DNA from: Planctomycetota bacterium
GTDB lineage: Bacteria; Planctomycetota; Phycisphaerae; Phycisphaerales; UBA1924
Direction of reading: 5' to 3'
Assembly: GCA_018968885.1 (NCBI GenBank)
Contig: JAGWZK010000004.1
Location: 124,001 to 188,000 of the forward strand
DNA length: 64,000 nt
Shown here: piece by piece, positions 1 to 10,084 of the stretch
Layout: each line of letters starts with the position of its first letter
Position numbering within the stretch: the first letter of the stretch is position 1
Program-made: the position numbers and the translations under genes
Notes under the pieces: model-generated
What the model was told of the DNA's origin: nothing
Database searches by the model: none
What the model saw: only the letters and a program-made list of their open reading frames with translations

Positions 1-1560
1 CTCCGCCAGGATGTGCGCCAGGCCGAGATCGATCGTCAACGCACCATCGACGATCAACGCGAAGGTCGCACGCGCGGCCTTTCATGGGCACTCTGGTCCA
101 TCATGCTCGCAGGCATTGCCGGTTGCTCACTCGCCGCGTGGAGGGCTCGCCCCGAAGCCAAACTCGGATTTGTGATTCGCCCCTTCGCGATCGCCATGAT
201 CCTGCTCCTGGTCGTCGCCGCATGGGTCGAACGTCCTTGGCTCTCCGGTGGCACCACTCAGGCCCAACTCGATTCCATTCGCACTCACGCTGCCACCGAA
301 CGCACGCGTCTCGAAGGGGAATACGCCAAAGTCCTCGATCAGATCAACCAGATCAAGGCCGAAGATGAGCAATACCGCCTCATCATCCGCGAGCCAAACT
401 CTGGTCGCTTCGCTCCCATCCGCCAATCCTCCCCCGACGATCCCATGCTCATCTCGCAGATCGTCCGCGCTGTCGAGCCCAATCAGCTCTCTTGGTTCGG
501 CAAGTCCCGCGTCTATCTCAGCCGCTGGGCTGAGTTCCTCGGTGGTGATCCGCGCGAGGCCAACACCGAGGGCGGCGTCTTCCCCGTCATCTTCGGCACC
601 GTCGTCATGACGGTTCTCCTCTCCATCGCCGTCGTTCCTCTCGGTGTCATCGCCGCGCTCTACCTCCGCGAATACGCCAGGCAGGGTTTCGTCACCAGCG
701 CCATTCGCGTCGCCGTCAACAACCTTGCCGGCGTTCCCAGCATCGTCTACGGCGTCTTTGGTCTGGGCTTCTTCTGTTACACCCTCGGCCAATACATCGA
801 CGGCGGCCCCAGAGCCGAACACGTCATGCCGCGATTCTCGTGGTGGTTCACTGTCGGTGGGGCGTGCATGCTGTTTGCAGGAGCAACTGTGATTGGCTCA
901 CTCCTCCGAACCAGTCGCCACCGCGAAGGCGCGCTTCTCAAGTGGCTTCCTGCCATCGCCGGGCTGATGTGGGTCGTCGCAGTGGGGCTGGTCGTCAAGC
1001 TCTTCATCGGCCTTCCATATTTCAACGGCTTCTTCGAATCCAAACTCCCCAGCCCGACCTACGGCGGTCGCGGCCTCCTCTGGGGCTCACTCACCCTCGC
1101 CCTTCTCACCCTCCCCGTCGTCATCGTCGCCACCGAAGAAGCCATCGCCGCTGTCCCCAAGACCATGCGCGAAGGTTCCTATGGCGCAGGTGCCAGCAAG
1201 TGGCAAACCATCGTCCGCATCGTTCTTCCGCAGGCGCTCCCCGGCATCATGACCGGCATGATCCTCGCCATGGCCCGCGGCGCTGGCGAAGTGGCTCCAC
1301 TTATGCTCGTCGGCGCGGTCAAGCTCGCCCCCGATCTTCCCCTCAGTTCCCACTTCCCTTTCCTTCACCCCGAGCGCAGCTTCATGCACCTGGGCTTCCA
1401 CATTTACGACCTGGGCTTCCAGAGCCCTGATTCTGAAGCCGCGCGCCCCTTCGTCTGGACCACCACGCTGCTGCTGATCGCAATCGTCCTCCTCCTCAAT
1501 CTCGTCGCCATCATCATGCGGGCGCGCCTGCGTGCCCGCTTTACCGGAACCGGCCTCTAA
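1..1560 (+). CDS. pstA: phosphate ABC transporter permease PstA, 5' end outside window
   Basis: Inner-membrane permease subunit of the high-affinity phosphate importer, which pairs with PstC and is driven by PstB. The reading frame is open to the left edge, so the start lies upstream; a GTG at 13 is only the first start codon visible. About 519 residues are present, longer than the usual 280-300, because a membrane-spanning N-terminal extension (three hydrophobic stretches in the first 350 residues) precedes the permease core. The core holds the BPD_transp_1 region; the cytoplasmic EAA loop is visible as [20 protein letters not shown] followed by [13 protein letters not shown], typical of PstA. 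pstB follows after 26 bases, so the two are co-transcribed. Confidence 0.93.
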   Translation, partial: LRQDVRQAEIDRQRTIDDQREGRTRGLSWALWSIMLAGIAGCSLAAWRARPEAKLGFVIRPFAIAMILLLVVAAWVERPWLSGGTTQAQLDSIRTHAATERTRLEGEYAKVLDQINQIKAEDEQYRLIIREPNSGRFAPIRQSSPDDPMLISQIVRAVEPNQLSWFGKSRVYLSRWAEFLGGDPREANTEGGVFPVIFGTVVMTVLLSIAVVPLGVIAALYLREYARQGFVTSAIRVAVNNLAGVPSIVYGVFGLGFFCYTLGQYIDGGPRAEHVMPRFSWWFTVGGACMLFAGATVIGSLLRTSRHREGALLKWLPAIAGLMWVVAVGLVVKLFIGLPYFNGFFESKLPSPTYGGRGLLWGSLTLALLTLPVVIVATEEAIAAVPKTMREGSYGAGASKWQTIVRIVLPQALPGIMTGMILAMARGAGEVAPLMLVGAVKLAPDLPLSSHFPFLHPERSFMHLGFHIYDLGFQSPDSEAARPFVWTTTLLLIAIVLLLNLVAIIMRARLRARFTGTGL

Positions 1561-1586
1561 TCCACTCGCAGAAAAGTGAGCCAACG

Positions 1587-2525
1587 ATGGTCTCTTCCAT
1601 GGCTGATCAAACGTCCAACATCCCCAGCGTCCCATCGGTCACGGTGCCCAAGTCGCTCCGCATGTCGGCCCTCGGCGGCCTTGGTGCGCCGCAAAAGCGA
1701 TACGAAATCATCGACGCCATCAAAGCCAATCAACCCATCAAGAGCACGATCGACCCCGTTCTATCAAACGAGGAACCCATCCTCACCATGCAGGATTTCT
1801 GCCTCTGGTACAGCGAAAAACAAGCCCTTCACGACATCTCAATGCCCATCCCAAAGGGCAAGGTTACTGCCCTCATCGGCCCCTCCGGTTGCGGCAAATC
1901 GACTCTCCTTCGCAGCGTCAATCGCCTCAACGATCTCGTCGATGGTGTACGCATCGGTGGCAAGATGCTCCTCTCCGGCTCCTCCATCTACGACCACAGC
2001 GTTGATGTCATCGATCTCCGCAAGCGACTGGGTATGGTCTTCCAGAAGGCCAACCCCTTTCCCATGTCCATCTTTGAAAACGTGGTCTACCCCCTCCGCA
2101 TCGACGGTGAAACTCGCCGATCAGTCCTCGAAGAGGCCTGCGAAAAAGCCCTCCGCGGCGCGGCAATCTGGGACGAAGTCAAAGACCGCCTCAAATCCTC
2201 CGCCCTCGCCCTCTCCGGTGGCCAACAGCAACGCGTCTGCATCGCTCGCGCCATCGTCGCTGATCCCGAAGTTCTCCTCCTCGATGAGCCCTGCTCCGCT
2301 CTCGATCCCATCGCCACATTGCGTGTCGAGGAACTCATTCACGAAATCAGCAATCGCTACACCGTCCTCATCGTCACCCACAACATGCAGCAGGCCGCCC
2401 GCGTCAGCGATTACACCGCCTTCATGTATCTCGGTCGCCTCGTCGAATATGGCAAGACCAGCGACATGTTCCAGAACCCGCGGCTGCCCGAAACTGAGGA
2501 TTACGTCACAGGCCGCTTCGGATAA
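1587..2525 (+). CDS. pstB: phosphate ABC transporter ATP-binding protein PstB
   Basis: Cytoplasmic ATPase that powers phosphate import through PstA/PstC. The 312-residue protein has Walker A (GPSGCGKST, residues 98-106), the Q-loop ([18 protein letters not shown]), the ABC signature LSGGQQQR, Walker B ([13 protein letters not shown]) and the switch histidine in IVTHNMQQA. The PNPFPMS-like Q-loop is diagnostic for PstB. It carries about 65 extra N-terminal residues relative to the usual 250-260-residue family member. The start is ATG 1587 or ATG 1599; neither has a strong ribosome binding site. It lies directly after pstA in the same operon; phoU and pstS are not in the window. Confidence 0.95.
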   Translation: MVSSMADQTSNIPSVPSVTVPKSLRMSALGGLGAPQKRYEIIDAIKANQPIKSTIDPVLSNEEPILTMQDFCLWYSEKQALHDISMPIPKGKVTALIGPSGCGKSTLLRSVNRLNDLVDGVRIGGKMLLSGSSIYDHSVDVIDLRKRLGMVFQKANPFPMSIFENVVYPLRIDGETRRSVLEEACEKALRGAAIWDEVKDRLKSSALALSGGQQQRVCIARAIVADPEVLLLDEPCSALDPIATLRVEELIHEISNRYTVLIVTHNMQQAARVSDYTAFMYLGRLVEYGKTSDMFQNPRLPETEDYVTGRFG

Positions 2526-2574
2526 CCAGACCGGACCTTTGCACCTCGCGTCAAGCCATCTTTCCACATCTGTA

Positions 2575-2590
2575 TAGACAGGTTTGTCTA
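2575..2590. promoter_or_regulatory. 16-base perfect dyad in the pstB-sucA gap
   Basis: TAGACA-GGTT-TGTCTA is a perfect 6-base inverted repeat with a 4-base centre, lying 50 bases after pstB and 125 bases before the sucA ATG. There is no T-run after it, so a terminator is unlikely; an operator for sucA is possible. Function is not shown. Confidence 0.35.
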
Positions 2591-2714
2591 GGGCGTGTCC
2601 CCTTCAGACCCTGCCCAGTATCAAATCGCTACGATGGGGAGCTGCTCCGGTCAGGCCATGGTGGGCCAGTCGGAGCGGCATCGATTTGGTCGCACTTTGG
2701 ACTCGGAATACCCC

Positions 2715-5588
2715 ATGACTACGCCCCAACCCGCATCCGTAAAGGCCGTGAATCCCAGCGTAAATAGCTGGAGTGGGGACTGGTTGGACTCTGAATACGC
2801 CCGCTTCAAGGCCGATCCCGCGTCCGTCGGGCCAGATCTTCGTGCCTTCTTCTACGGCTTCGACCTCGCACTTCAATCTGGCGGCGCAGCCCCCGCCGCG
2901 CCGTCCGCAGCCGGCGTCTCCGGCTCCGTCTTCGCCATGATCGATGCATACCGCCGCCACGGTCACGTCGCGGCTCGTCTCGATCCCTTCGGTCAACCCG
3001 CCGCCGAACGCGCCCCCGAAGTCGACCTTCAACGTCTCGGCCTCTCACAGGCCGATCTTGCTCGCGCCATCGACGGCGCAGCCGTCGGCTTCCCCGGTGT
3101 CACCACAATCGGAGCACTCCGCGAAGCCCTCGAAGCACGTTACTCGTCCGATATCGGTGCCGAGTTCATGCACTGCGAGAGCATCGCCGAACGTGAGTTC
3201 TTCATCGCCCGCATCGAGGGTGGTTACGCCAAGCCGACGTATTCCACCGCCGACCGCGTTGCGATTCTTGAGAATCTCACCAAGGCCGAACTCTTCGAAA
3301 CCTTCATCCAGAAGCGCTACCCCGGCGACAAACGCTTCAGTCTCGAAGGTGGCGAAACCACCATCCCCATCATCGAAGCCATCATCACCGCCTCCGGTTC
3401 TCGAGGCATCGAAGAGATGGTCATCGGTATGGCCCACCGCGGCCGCCTCAACGTCCTCAACAACATCATGGGCAAAACCCATGAGCAGATTTTCACCGAG
3501 TTCGAGGGCAACTACGAAGCGTCCTACGTCCACGGTGGTGGCGATGTGAAGTATCACCGTGGCTATTCCAGCACACGTCGTCTCGCCAATGGCCACGAAC
3601 TCCAGCTCACACTCTGCTCTAACCCCAGCCACCTCGAAAGTGTCAATCCTGTCGCCCAGGGCCGCGTTCGCGGCAAGCAGCGCATGCGGGGCGACACCGA
3701 GCAGCGTGGCAAGGTCATGCCCCTCCTCATTCACGGTGATGCTGCCGTGATTGCGCAGGGCGTCGTCGCCGAGTGCCTGAACATGGCCCAACTGGACGGC
3801 TACACCGTTGGCGGTACGCTGCACCTGGTCATCAACAATCAGATCGGTTTCACGACTCTCCCTCGCGACAGCCGCAGCACTCGCTACTGCACTGACATCG
3901 CCAAGATGGGCGAGTGCCCGATTCTGCATGTCAACGGAGCAAACCCCGAGGCGTGCGTGTGGGCCGCCATGATCGCGGTCGAATATCGCCAAACCTTCGG
4001 TAAGGATGTCTGGATCGACATGGTCTGCTTCCGCAAGTATGGCCACAACGAGCAGGATGAGCAGAGCTTCACGCAGCCCGTCCTCGCCAAGTTGATCAAA
4101 GATCAACCCAGCGTCCTCTCCAGTTACGCGCAGCGCCTCTTGGCCGAAAACGTCATCGGTGAAAATGAAGCCAAGGCCATCGGCCAACGCCTCGAAGCTG
4201 CCCTCGATAGTGCTCAGCAGACAGCGAAGAAAACCCCCAAAGCGCCCACCATCGACCCCGGCGGCAGCCGCTGGAAGGGCATCGTCGGCAAGTACTCGCA
4301 TACGCCCGTCGAAACCGGCATTTCCGCCGATGTGCTCAAGGAAATCGCGACCGCTCTTGGGTCCGTTCCCGAAGGGTTCAACCTCAACCCCAAGTTCAAA
4401 GTCACCAAGATGCTCGAGACTCGCGCTGGCCTTGCCACCAGTGCCGAAGTCTCACACGCCGATGCCGAGCTCCTCGCCATCGGCTCACTTCTCCTCGATG
4501 GCACGCCCGTCCGCCTCAGTGGTCAGGATTGTCGTCGCGGCACATTCACACAGCGCCACGCCGTCCTCTACGACTTCGTCACTGGCCAACCCTACAACGC
4601 CCTCAACAACCTCCGCGAAATGGGTCAACCCGGCAGCGATCATGAGCCACTCTCCAAGGGCAGCGATGGTCGCCCACGTCAGGCCCGCTTCTGCGTCTAT
4701 GACAGCCCCCTTTCCGAAGAAGCCGTTCTCGGCTTCGACTATGGCTACAGCATGGTCGATCCCAACATGCTCGTGATGTGGGAGGCCCAGTTCGGCGACT
4801 TCTGGAACGGTGCCGAAGTCCTCGTCGATCAGTACATCGCCAGCAGCGAATTGAAGTGGGATCGCTGGTCCGGCCTCGTCATGCTCTTGCCTCACGGCTA
4901 CGAAGGTGCAGGCCCCGAGCACTCCTCCGCTCGCCTCGAACGCTTCCTTCAGCTCTGCGCCAACGACAACATGCAGGTCTGCTATCCCAGCACAGCCGCG
5001 CAGCACTTCCACATGCTGCGCCGTCAAGTCAAGCGGAACTTCCGCAAGCCCCTCATCGTCATGACTCCCAAGAGTCGCCTTCGCTCTCCCACCAGCACCT
5101 GGCAGGAGCTCACCAAGGGTCACTTCCAGGAAGTCCTCGATGATCCTTCATTCATCGCTGGTGGTGATCGCAAGAAGGTGACGCGCGTCATCCTCTGCTC
5201 CGGCAAGGTGTATTTCGATCTTGATGCTCGCCGCGTCGCTGCGAATCGCACCGACACCGCCATCATCCGCGTTGAGCAGTTGTACCCCCTCAACGAAAAA
5301 CTCATGGCCGAAACGCTCGCCAAGTATCCTGCCGCCAAGACCTTCATCTGGGCCCAGGAAGAGCCCCGCAACGCCGGCGCATACATCTTCATCGCTGATC
5401 TGCTCCGCCAAAAGCCTTTCAACATCGAGCTTGAATACATCGGCCGCCCCGCTAGCGCCAGTCCCGCCACCGGTGGCAAGTACAAGCACCTCGAACAGCA
5501 GGAAGCCATCGTCTCCGCCGCCATCGGCCCGGCTCCAGCCAAGGCAGACAGTGGCAAGAAGGAAACCGTCGCGTCTACTTCCCGGTAG
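2715..5588 (+). CDS. sucA: 2-oxoglutarate dehydrogenase E1 component
   Basis: Thiamine-diphosphate enzyme that decarboxylates 2-oxoglutarate and hands the succinyl group to the lipoyl arm of E2 in the TCA cycle. The protein is 957 residues, close to the usual 930-950. It opens with the E1 N-terminal motif (SWSGDWLDSEYARFKADP), and has the ThDP/Mg site (IHGDAAVIAQGVVAE, NNQIGFTT) and the transketolase pyrimidine domain (RRGTFTQRHAVLYD, LLPHGYEGAGPEHSSARLER). The open frame extends upstream to 2595, but ATG 2715 (MTTPQPASVKAV) begins just before the conserved motif and is chosen. sucB follows after 76 bases. E3 (lpd) is not nearby. Confidence 0.95.
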   Translation: MTTPQPASVKAVNPSVNSWSGDWLDSEYARFKADPASVGPDLRAFFYGFDLALQSGGAAPAAPSAAGVSGSVFAMIDAYRRHGHVAARLDPFGQPAAERAPEVDLQRLGLSQADLARAIDGAAVGFPGVTTIGALREALEARYSSDIGAEFMHCESIAEREFFIARIEGGYAKPTYSTADRVAILENLTKAELFETFIQKRYPGDKRFSLEGGETTIPIIEAIITASGSRGIEEMVIGMAHRGRLNVLNNIMGKTHEQIFTEFEGNYEASYVHGGGDVKYHRGYSSTRRLANGHELQLTLCSNPSHLESVNPVAQGRVRGKQRMRGDTEQRGKVMPLLIHGDAAVIAQGVVAECLNMAQLDGYTVGGTLHLVINNQIGFTTLPRDSRSTRYCTDIAKMGECPILHVNGANPEACVWAAMIAVEYRQTFGKDVWIDMVCFRKYGHNEQDEQSFTQPVLAKLIKDQPSVLSSYAQRLLAENVIGENEAKAIGQRLEAALDSAQQTAKKTPKAPTIDPGGSRWKGIVGKYSHTPVETGISADVLKEIATALGSVPEGFNLNPKFKVTKMLETRAGLATSAEVSHADAELLAIGSLLLDGTPVRLSGQDCRRGTFTQRHAVLYDFVTGQPYNALNNLREMGQPGSDHEPLSKGSDGRPRQARFCVYDSPLSEEAVLGFDYGYSMVDPNMLVMWEAQFGDFWNGAEVLVDQYIASSELKWDRWSGLVMLLPHGYEGAGPEHSSARLERFLQLCANDNMQVCYPSTAAQHFHMLRRQVKRNFRKPLIVMTPKSRLRSPTSTWQELTKGHFQEVLDDPSFIAGGDRKKVTRVILCSGKVYFDLDARRVAANRTDTAIIRVEQLYPLNEKLMAETLAKYPAAKTFIWAQEEPRNAGAYIFIADLLRQKPFNIELEYIGRPASASPATGGKYKHLEQQEAIVSAAIGPAPAKADSGKKETVASTSR

Positions 5589-5664
5589 TTCTGTTCTCGG
5601 TAATTCTGCTTCCGCTGATTCTGACTCGTCGATCCTCTCTCTCATTCGTCTCTAGGAACGGCTC

Positions 5665-6927
5665 ATGCCCAGCAACATCGTCATCCCCTCTGTCGGCGAA
5701 TCCATCACCAGCGGCGTCATCGGCCGCTGGAACAAGAAAGACGGCGACACCGTCAATCGCGATGACATCGTCCTCGAATTAGAAACCGACAAAGTGACGA
5801 TGGAGGTCCGCGCCGAATCCGGTGGCGTTCTCCGTCACCGCGCTAAGCAAGGTGACACCGTCGCCGTCGGCTCCGTCGTCGGCGTCGTCGAAGAAGGCGC
5901 GGCTGGCGCGCCTGCACCGGCTCCGGCTGCGGCTCCTGCCGCCGCTCCGGCTCCCACTCCCGCAAAGGCCGCTCCCGCCGCAACGCCCGCAGTTCCGTCT
6001 GCACATGCCGTTCCGTCCGACGTTCGCGCCACGCCCTTGGCCAAGCGCACCGCCGAAGACATGGGGGTCGATCTTTCCAAGGTCTCCGCCACCGGCATCG
6101 GCCATCGCGTCCGCGAAAAAGACGTCATCGACTTCCTCCAATCCAAGGCCCCAACTTCATCGCCCGCAGCCGCGCCGGCCGCCGCATCCGCGTCCTCCTC
6201 CGGCCCTCGCGGCGCCACACGCGAGCCCATGTCGCAGATCCGCAAACGCATCGCGGCACGCTTGGTCGAGGCACAGCACACCGCCGCCATGCTCACCACC
6301 TTCAACGAGGTGGATATGTCGGCCGTCATGGCACTCCGCACCCAGTTCAAGGAAGAGTTTGAAAAGAAGCACGGCATCGGCCTTGGCTTCATGTCCTTCT
6401 TCGTGAAGGCCTCGGTGCAGGCCTTGAAGTCTTTCCCCCTCATCAATTCTTACATCGTCGAGGGTCAGGCTGGCCCCGAAATCGAAAAGCACGACTACAT
6501 GGATATCGCCCTCGCGGTCTCCACACCCAAAGGGCTGCTTGTCCCCGTCCTTCGCGATTGTCAGAAACTCTCCATGGCCAAGATCGAATCCTCGATCAAG
6601 GACTTTGCTGTCCGCGGCAAAGAGGGCAAGATCAGCATCGATGAACTCCAGGGTGGCACCTTCACCATCACCAACGGTGGCGTCTTTGGCTCGCTGATGT
6701 CCACACCAATTCTCAATCCTCCGCAATCCGCAATCCTCGGCATGCACGCCATCAAGAATCGCGCAGTCGAAGATCCCAAAAACCCCGGCCAGGTTGCCAT
6801 TCGTCCGATGATGTACTTGGCTCTTTCCTACGACCACCGCATCGTCGATGGCGCTGAGGCCGTGCAGTTCCTGGTCACCATCAAGAAGTGCATCGAAGAC
6901 CCCGCCCGCCTTCTTATGGATCTTTGA
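5665..6927 (+). CDS. sucB: dihydrolipoyllysine succinyltransferase (2-oxoglutarate dehydrogenase E2)
   Basis: Core acyltransferase of the 2-oxoglutarate dehydrogenase complex, moving succinyl from lipoyl-lysine to CoA. The 420-residue protein has one N-terminal lipoyl domain (residues 1-77; [11 protein letters not shown] with the lipoylated lysine), an Ala/Pro-rich hinge (about 80-120), a peripheral subunit-binding domain ([20 protein letters not shown], about 125-160), a second Ala/Ser linker, and the catalytic domain with SYDHRIVDG near the end (His and Asp of the HxxxD active site). The start ATG 5665 has AGGAACGG upstream at good spacing. It is downstream of sucA and ends six bases before the converging phosphatase gene. 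Confidence 0.95.
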   Translation: MPSNIVIPSVGESITSGVIGRWNKKDGDTVNRDDIVLELETDKVTMEVRAESGGVLRHRAKQGDTVAVGSVVGVVEEGAAGAPAPAPAAAPAAAPAPTPAKAAPAATPAVPSAHAVPSDVRATPLAKRTAEDMGVDLSKVSATGIGHRVREKDVIDFLQSKAPTSSPAAAPAAASASSSGPRGATREPMSQIRKRIAARLVEAQHTAAMLTTFNEVDMSAVMALRTQFKEEFEKKHGIGLGFMSFFVKASVQALKSFPLINSYIVEGQAGPEIEKHDYMDIALAVSTPKGLLVPVLRDCQKLSMAKIESSIKDFAVRGKEGKISIDELQGGTFTITNGGVFGSLMSTPILNPPQSAILGMHAIKNRAVEDPKNPGQVAIRPMMYLALSYDHRIVDGAEAVQFLVTIKKCIEDPARLLMDL

Positions 6928-6933
6928 TACACC

Positions 6934-7419
6934 TCACCGCAATGGCAGCGTGTCCAGCAACCCGTTGCACGCCCGACGGATCATCTGATACATCTGCTCA
7001 AACCCCTGCTCGCCTCCGTAGTAGGGATCGGGCACTTCCAGCTCGCGCTCGTGTGCATCAATCAGCAGGGGATCGAAAGATCTGAGCAAACGCACCTTGT
7101 GCTTGGGCGCACCCATCGCCAGAACATCGCGCTGATTGCTGCGATCCATCACCAGGATGTACTCAAATCGCTCCCCATCATCTCGGGCAAACTGCCTGGC
7201 CACATGATCGGTCTTCAACCCGTTTCGCGCTGCGCACGTCGCCGAGCGCGGGTCAGCGGGCTCGCCACTGTGCCAGTCACCCGTGCCGCAGGAGTCAATA
7301 TCCAACCGCTGCAGCACGCCTCGATCTCTGGCCAGATCAATCATCACCCACCGCGCCATCGGTGAGCGACAGATGTTTCCCAGGCACACAAACAGCACGC
7401 TGGTCCGCTCTGTACTCAT
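6934..7419 (-). CDS. low molecular weight protein-tyrosine phosphatase
   Basis: Cytoplasmic cysteine phosphatase of 161 residues, the normal length of the family. The P-loop CLGNICRS (CX5R, Cys12 to Arg18) and the general acid in VPDPYYGG near residue 132 are intact, so activity is expected. In bacteria such enzymes often act on tyrosine kinases of polysaccharide export, but no such kinase is in the window. The start ATG overlaps the stop of the upstream gene by four bases (ATGA at 7416-7419), so the genes are translationally coupled. It converges on sucB with a six-base gap. Confidence 0.92.
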   Translation of the reverse strand: MSTERTSVLFVCLGNICRSPMARWVMIDLARDRGVLQRLDIDSCGTGDWHSGEPADPRSATCAARNGLKTDHVARQFARDDGERFEYILVMDRSNQRDVLAMGAPKHKVRLLRSFDPLLIDAHERELEVPDPYYGGEQGFEQMYQMIRRACNGLLDTLPLR

Positions 7420-8564
7420 CGCGCACCTGCCATCGCTTCGCGGCGTGAATCCAGATCACGCAGTGCGATGCGATCTTGCACCCACGCAACGATCTCCGCA
7501 TCCGGACATGGAATCACCGAACCCGTCAGCACACGTCGCGTTTCGGCCAACGCATCATTGCTCTTGAGCACGCTGTGCAGGCAACTGGCGATCATCGATG
7601 CTCTGGTGCTATCCGCAACCAGGGTGCTCCGCAAACCGGTGGGCACGATTGACGCGTGCGCAGGTGCTACGACTGTTGGCACAGCATGCGCCAGTGATTG
7701 GCAAATGACGATGCGATTCAGAGATGATTCTCGAGAGGCCAAGGTCACGGTTTCTTCCAATTCCACATCACGATCGGAATCACGAGCCACGCCTATCACC
7801 GCGTCACTCGCTGCGATCAGGAGAGTCAGCGGATGATCGTGCTCGATCACCGGTGTCTGCAAACCTGAAACGTGACGGAAACGCCTTCCGCGACTGCGCT
7901 GGCGCGAAAGTGCGGGTATCGCTCCGATCATCGGCACTTGCGCCGATTCCAGCATCGACACGATCACGCTGAACCACCACGCATCCGCTGATGCAGGCAC
8001 GTTGGGCAGCAGCGTCACCAGTGGCCGCTCGTCATCGCCAGCAATTCCCAATTGCTCGCGAGCAAGCAGCCGCGCCATCGCGCTGGTGGGAACGGCGAGC
8101 GTGTCGATTTCTCTATCTGGAGGCAAAGGTAACGAACTTGACGAATCGGGGGCGCCTGTCGGGGCTTTCCATCCCTCGATGATCATCAGACCCGCATGGC
8201 GACTGCCCAGTGCATGGCCAACCTCTGCCAGTGACTCATGCCACAGGACCACGCTGCGAGGGCGCCAGCGGGCGACGATCTCAATGACTGATCTGACACT
8301 CTGTGAGAGCTTCCCCCGAGGCGGAGTAATACACCCAAACTCAATCTCGCTTTGCAGTTGCCCCGGACACAACCGATCCAGCCGAGCGGCACTGTTGATC
8401 GCCACAATCAGATGCTGACCCGGCAACGTTGCCGCGGTGCGTTTGGCAAGATGCAGGCCAGCATGATCACCATGAGCATCCGGCGACACCTGATCCGGTA
8501 GATGGATCAGGTGCAATATCGCAGGTTGCTGCCCCCGGCGCGGCGTGGTCTCCGATGGCTTCAC
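7416..8564 (-). CDS. glycosyltransferase-like protein, divergent
   Basis: A 382-residue protein without a confident family match by eye. The N-terminal half reads like the acceptor half of a GT-B enzyme (AILHLIHLPDQVSPDAHGDHAGLHLA). The C-terminal half has a nucleotide-sugar-like pattern: DAVIGVARD, then ICQSLAHAVPTVVAP and LVADSTRASMIASCLHSVL. The usual GT4 EX7E signature is not clear, so it may be degenerate. It overlaps both neighbours by four bases (ATGA at 7416 and at 8561), placing it in one unit with a tyrosine phosphatase and a lipoprotein. Role unknown; a polysaccharide function is inferred only from fold and neighbours. Confidence 0.6.
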   Translation of the reverse strand: MKPSETTPRRGQQPAILHLIHLPDQVSPDAHGDHAGLHLAKRTAATLPGQHLIVAINSAARLDRLCPGQLQSEIEFGCITPPRGKLSQSVRSVIEIVARWRPRSVVLWHESLAEVGHALGSRHAGLMIIEGWKAPTGAPDSSSSLPLPPDREIDTLAVPTSAMARLLAREQLGIAGDDERPLVTLLPNVPASADAWWFSVIVSMLESAQVPMIGAIPALSRQRSRGRRFRHVSGLQTPVIEHDHPLTLLIAASDAVIGVARDSDRDVELEETVTLASRESSLNRIVICQSLAHAVPTVVAPAHASIVPTGLRSTLVADSTRASMIASCLHSVLKSNDALAETRRVLTGSVIPCPDAEIVAWVQDRIALRDLDSRREAMAGAR

Positions 8565-9262
8565 TTCACGTTGCCTCGGTTGATTCGCGAAGAGTCCTTG
8601 ACTGTCTCATCGTAAAAGAGTTCGGCCACTGCGGTGCCGACAATCTTGGCCAGGTCCATTTCTGCCTGGGCAATCTCGCTGGAGGTGCTGGGTGGCTTGC
8701 TCGATGGAGTGCGTGGTTCGACGACGACTTCGTATCCTTTGGGGCGCTTGGAGGCAGGAAGATTGGTGTCCTCAGTTGGCCACAAGCGCACATCCGCCGC
8801 GGTGTCGGTGACGCGGATAAAGACTCGCGACCCGGGTGAATAGGTGACACCATCCGGCGACAGTGCAAAGGCATCAACCATGACATGCAGCACTACATCC
8901 GCCTGCACACTCCGACCGATCTCGGTGACGCTCATCGGTTCGGTGGGCTTTTCCCGTTGCACCGCTGCTTCGGCTGAGCGGCTGTTGATGATTGTCGTGG
9001 TTACCTTGTTTTCCAGCAGTTTGGTGGTGATCTGATCGGCAATTGTGCTCCGCAGTGGACGCCTGGGCAATCGGCTCAGGCGATCATCCACAAAGACCAC
9101 AAGCGACCGCTCGCGAGGCAGTTCAAACTGCTTGGGGACCTTTTCGGGGCCGTGCAGCAGCACCCCGATGGGAGCGACGATGTTGCAGGAGGCCAACGTC
9201 CCACCCATGCCCACCAGTAGCGTGCACGTGCAAAGCAATGTCAGAGGTCGAGAGAGGCGCAT
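8561..9262 (-). CDS. putative lipoprotein, paralogue of the upstream gene
   Basis: A 233-residue exported protein. A signal peptide with lipobox GTLASC (Cys about residue 26) predicts attachment to a membrane. The mature part has a Rossmann-like start (SLVVFVDDRLSRLPRR), then ADQITTKLLENKVTT and ADVVLHVMVDAFAL, and ends with a helical AVAELFYDETVKD. This order recalls lipoproteins with a TolB/CsgG-like N-terminal fold, but no family is assigned. It resembles the next gene upstream (9318-9983) in layout. The stop overlaps the next gene by four bases. Confidence 0.65.
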   Translation of the reverse strand: MRLSRPLTLLCTCTLLVGMGGTLASCNIVAPIGVLLHGPEKVPKQFELPRERSLVVFVDDRLSRLPRRPLRSTIADQITTKLLENKVTTTIINSRSAEAAVQREKPTEPMSVTEIGRSVQADVVLHVMVDAFALSPDGVTYSPGSRVFIRVTDTAADVRLWPTEDTNLPASKRPKGYEVVVEPRTPSSKPPSTSSEIAQAEMDLAKIVGTAVAELFYDETVKDSSRINRGNVK

Positions 9263-9317
9263 CAGGAGGTCCTTGAGTGTGTGTCAGCGAGCGTGTCGGT
9301 GCTTGAGCAGGCGGTCT

Positions 9318-9983
9318 TCAGTACTTGATGTAATACTCTTCCTCGTGCTTGAAGAACTGCCACGCGGCTCGCTCGCAGAAACGCCGCAGCAGTTCGCTTG
9401 CGACCACCTGGCCTGAGAGTTGGCTGGGCCCTGTGCCCTGATCGTCGGGGAATGTCACTCGAATGGTGCGGCTGAAGGCAAAGTCATCCGGTGCCGGGCC
9501 GTCGGCCTCGATCACATGCACACTGCCTGCCGCCACTCCTTCCCACAGCCAGGTGTTGCCGGGTTCGCGCAGGCGAAAGTCCTGCAAGTCAATGAAGATC
9601 AGCCGTTCAACCTTGAGTTCTTTGGCGAGCTCTCCCAAAGGGCGTGTGTGCCAGCCGGGACGGTTGTAGAGATACGCCAGCAGTTGATCGGTGTTGGAGT
9701 GACTGCCTGCGGCGCGGGCCTCATGCAGGCGGTTGTGCATGCGCGTGGTGATCTCGTTGGTGATGGTGGGAAAGTCAGCCAGAACGGCGCGGTCGCAATT
9801 CACCACAACGGCAATGCTCTTACCCTCCAGACCGTCGTACTCGGCCTGCACCTCACGCTTGATGGAGCCGTCGCGTCGGGCATTCTCGACCATGCCACCG
9901 ATGAAACACCCCTGCATGGGTAGCGCGCAGCACAGCATCAGCACACCCAGCACCGGTTGCAACCCTCGAATCGATCGACTCAT
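9318..9983 (-). CDS. putative lipoprotein
   Basis: A 221-residue exported protein with a short signal peptide and lipobox LPMQGC (Cys 25-26). The mature region has SIAVVVNCDRAVLADFPTIT, TRMHNRLHEA, LKVERLIFIDLQDFRL and a C-terminal helix RRFCERAAWQFFKHEEEYY, the same order of elements as the lipoprotein downstream, suggesting a tandem duplication that has diverged. The start is taken at ATG 9983, which gives the compact signal peptide; ATG 9998 is the alternative and has GAAAGG directly before it. The frame is open further upstream but that part overlaps the DUF2752 gene. Confidence 0.62.
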   Translation of the reverse strand: MSRSIRGLQPVLGVLMLCCALPMQGCFIGGMVENARRDGSIKREVQAEYDGLEGKSIAVVVNCDRAVLADFPTITNEITTRMHNRLHEARAAGSHSNTDQLLAYLYNRPGWHTRPLGELAKELKVERLIFIDLQDFRLREPGNTWLWEGVAAGSVHVIEADGPAPDDFAFSRTIRVTFPDDQGTGPSQLSGQVVASELLRRFCERAAWQFFKHEEEYYIKY

Positions 9984-10084
9984 CACCTGTTCATCCATCC
10001 TTTCGCGTGATCCACATGGGTGTGTACTGATAGGCCAGCGAGGCGGTTGTGCCGCGTATGGCGTAGAGGTTGGGGGCGGGGCCG

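Noticed and set aside
3045-4301. 418-residue minus-strand frame inside sucA
   Set aside because: Entirely antisense to a well-supported enzyme gene; no domains.
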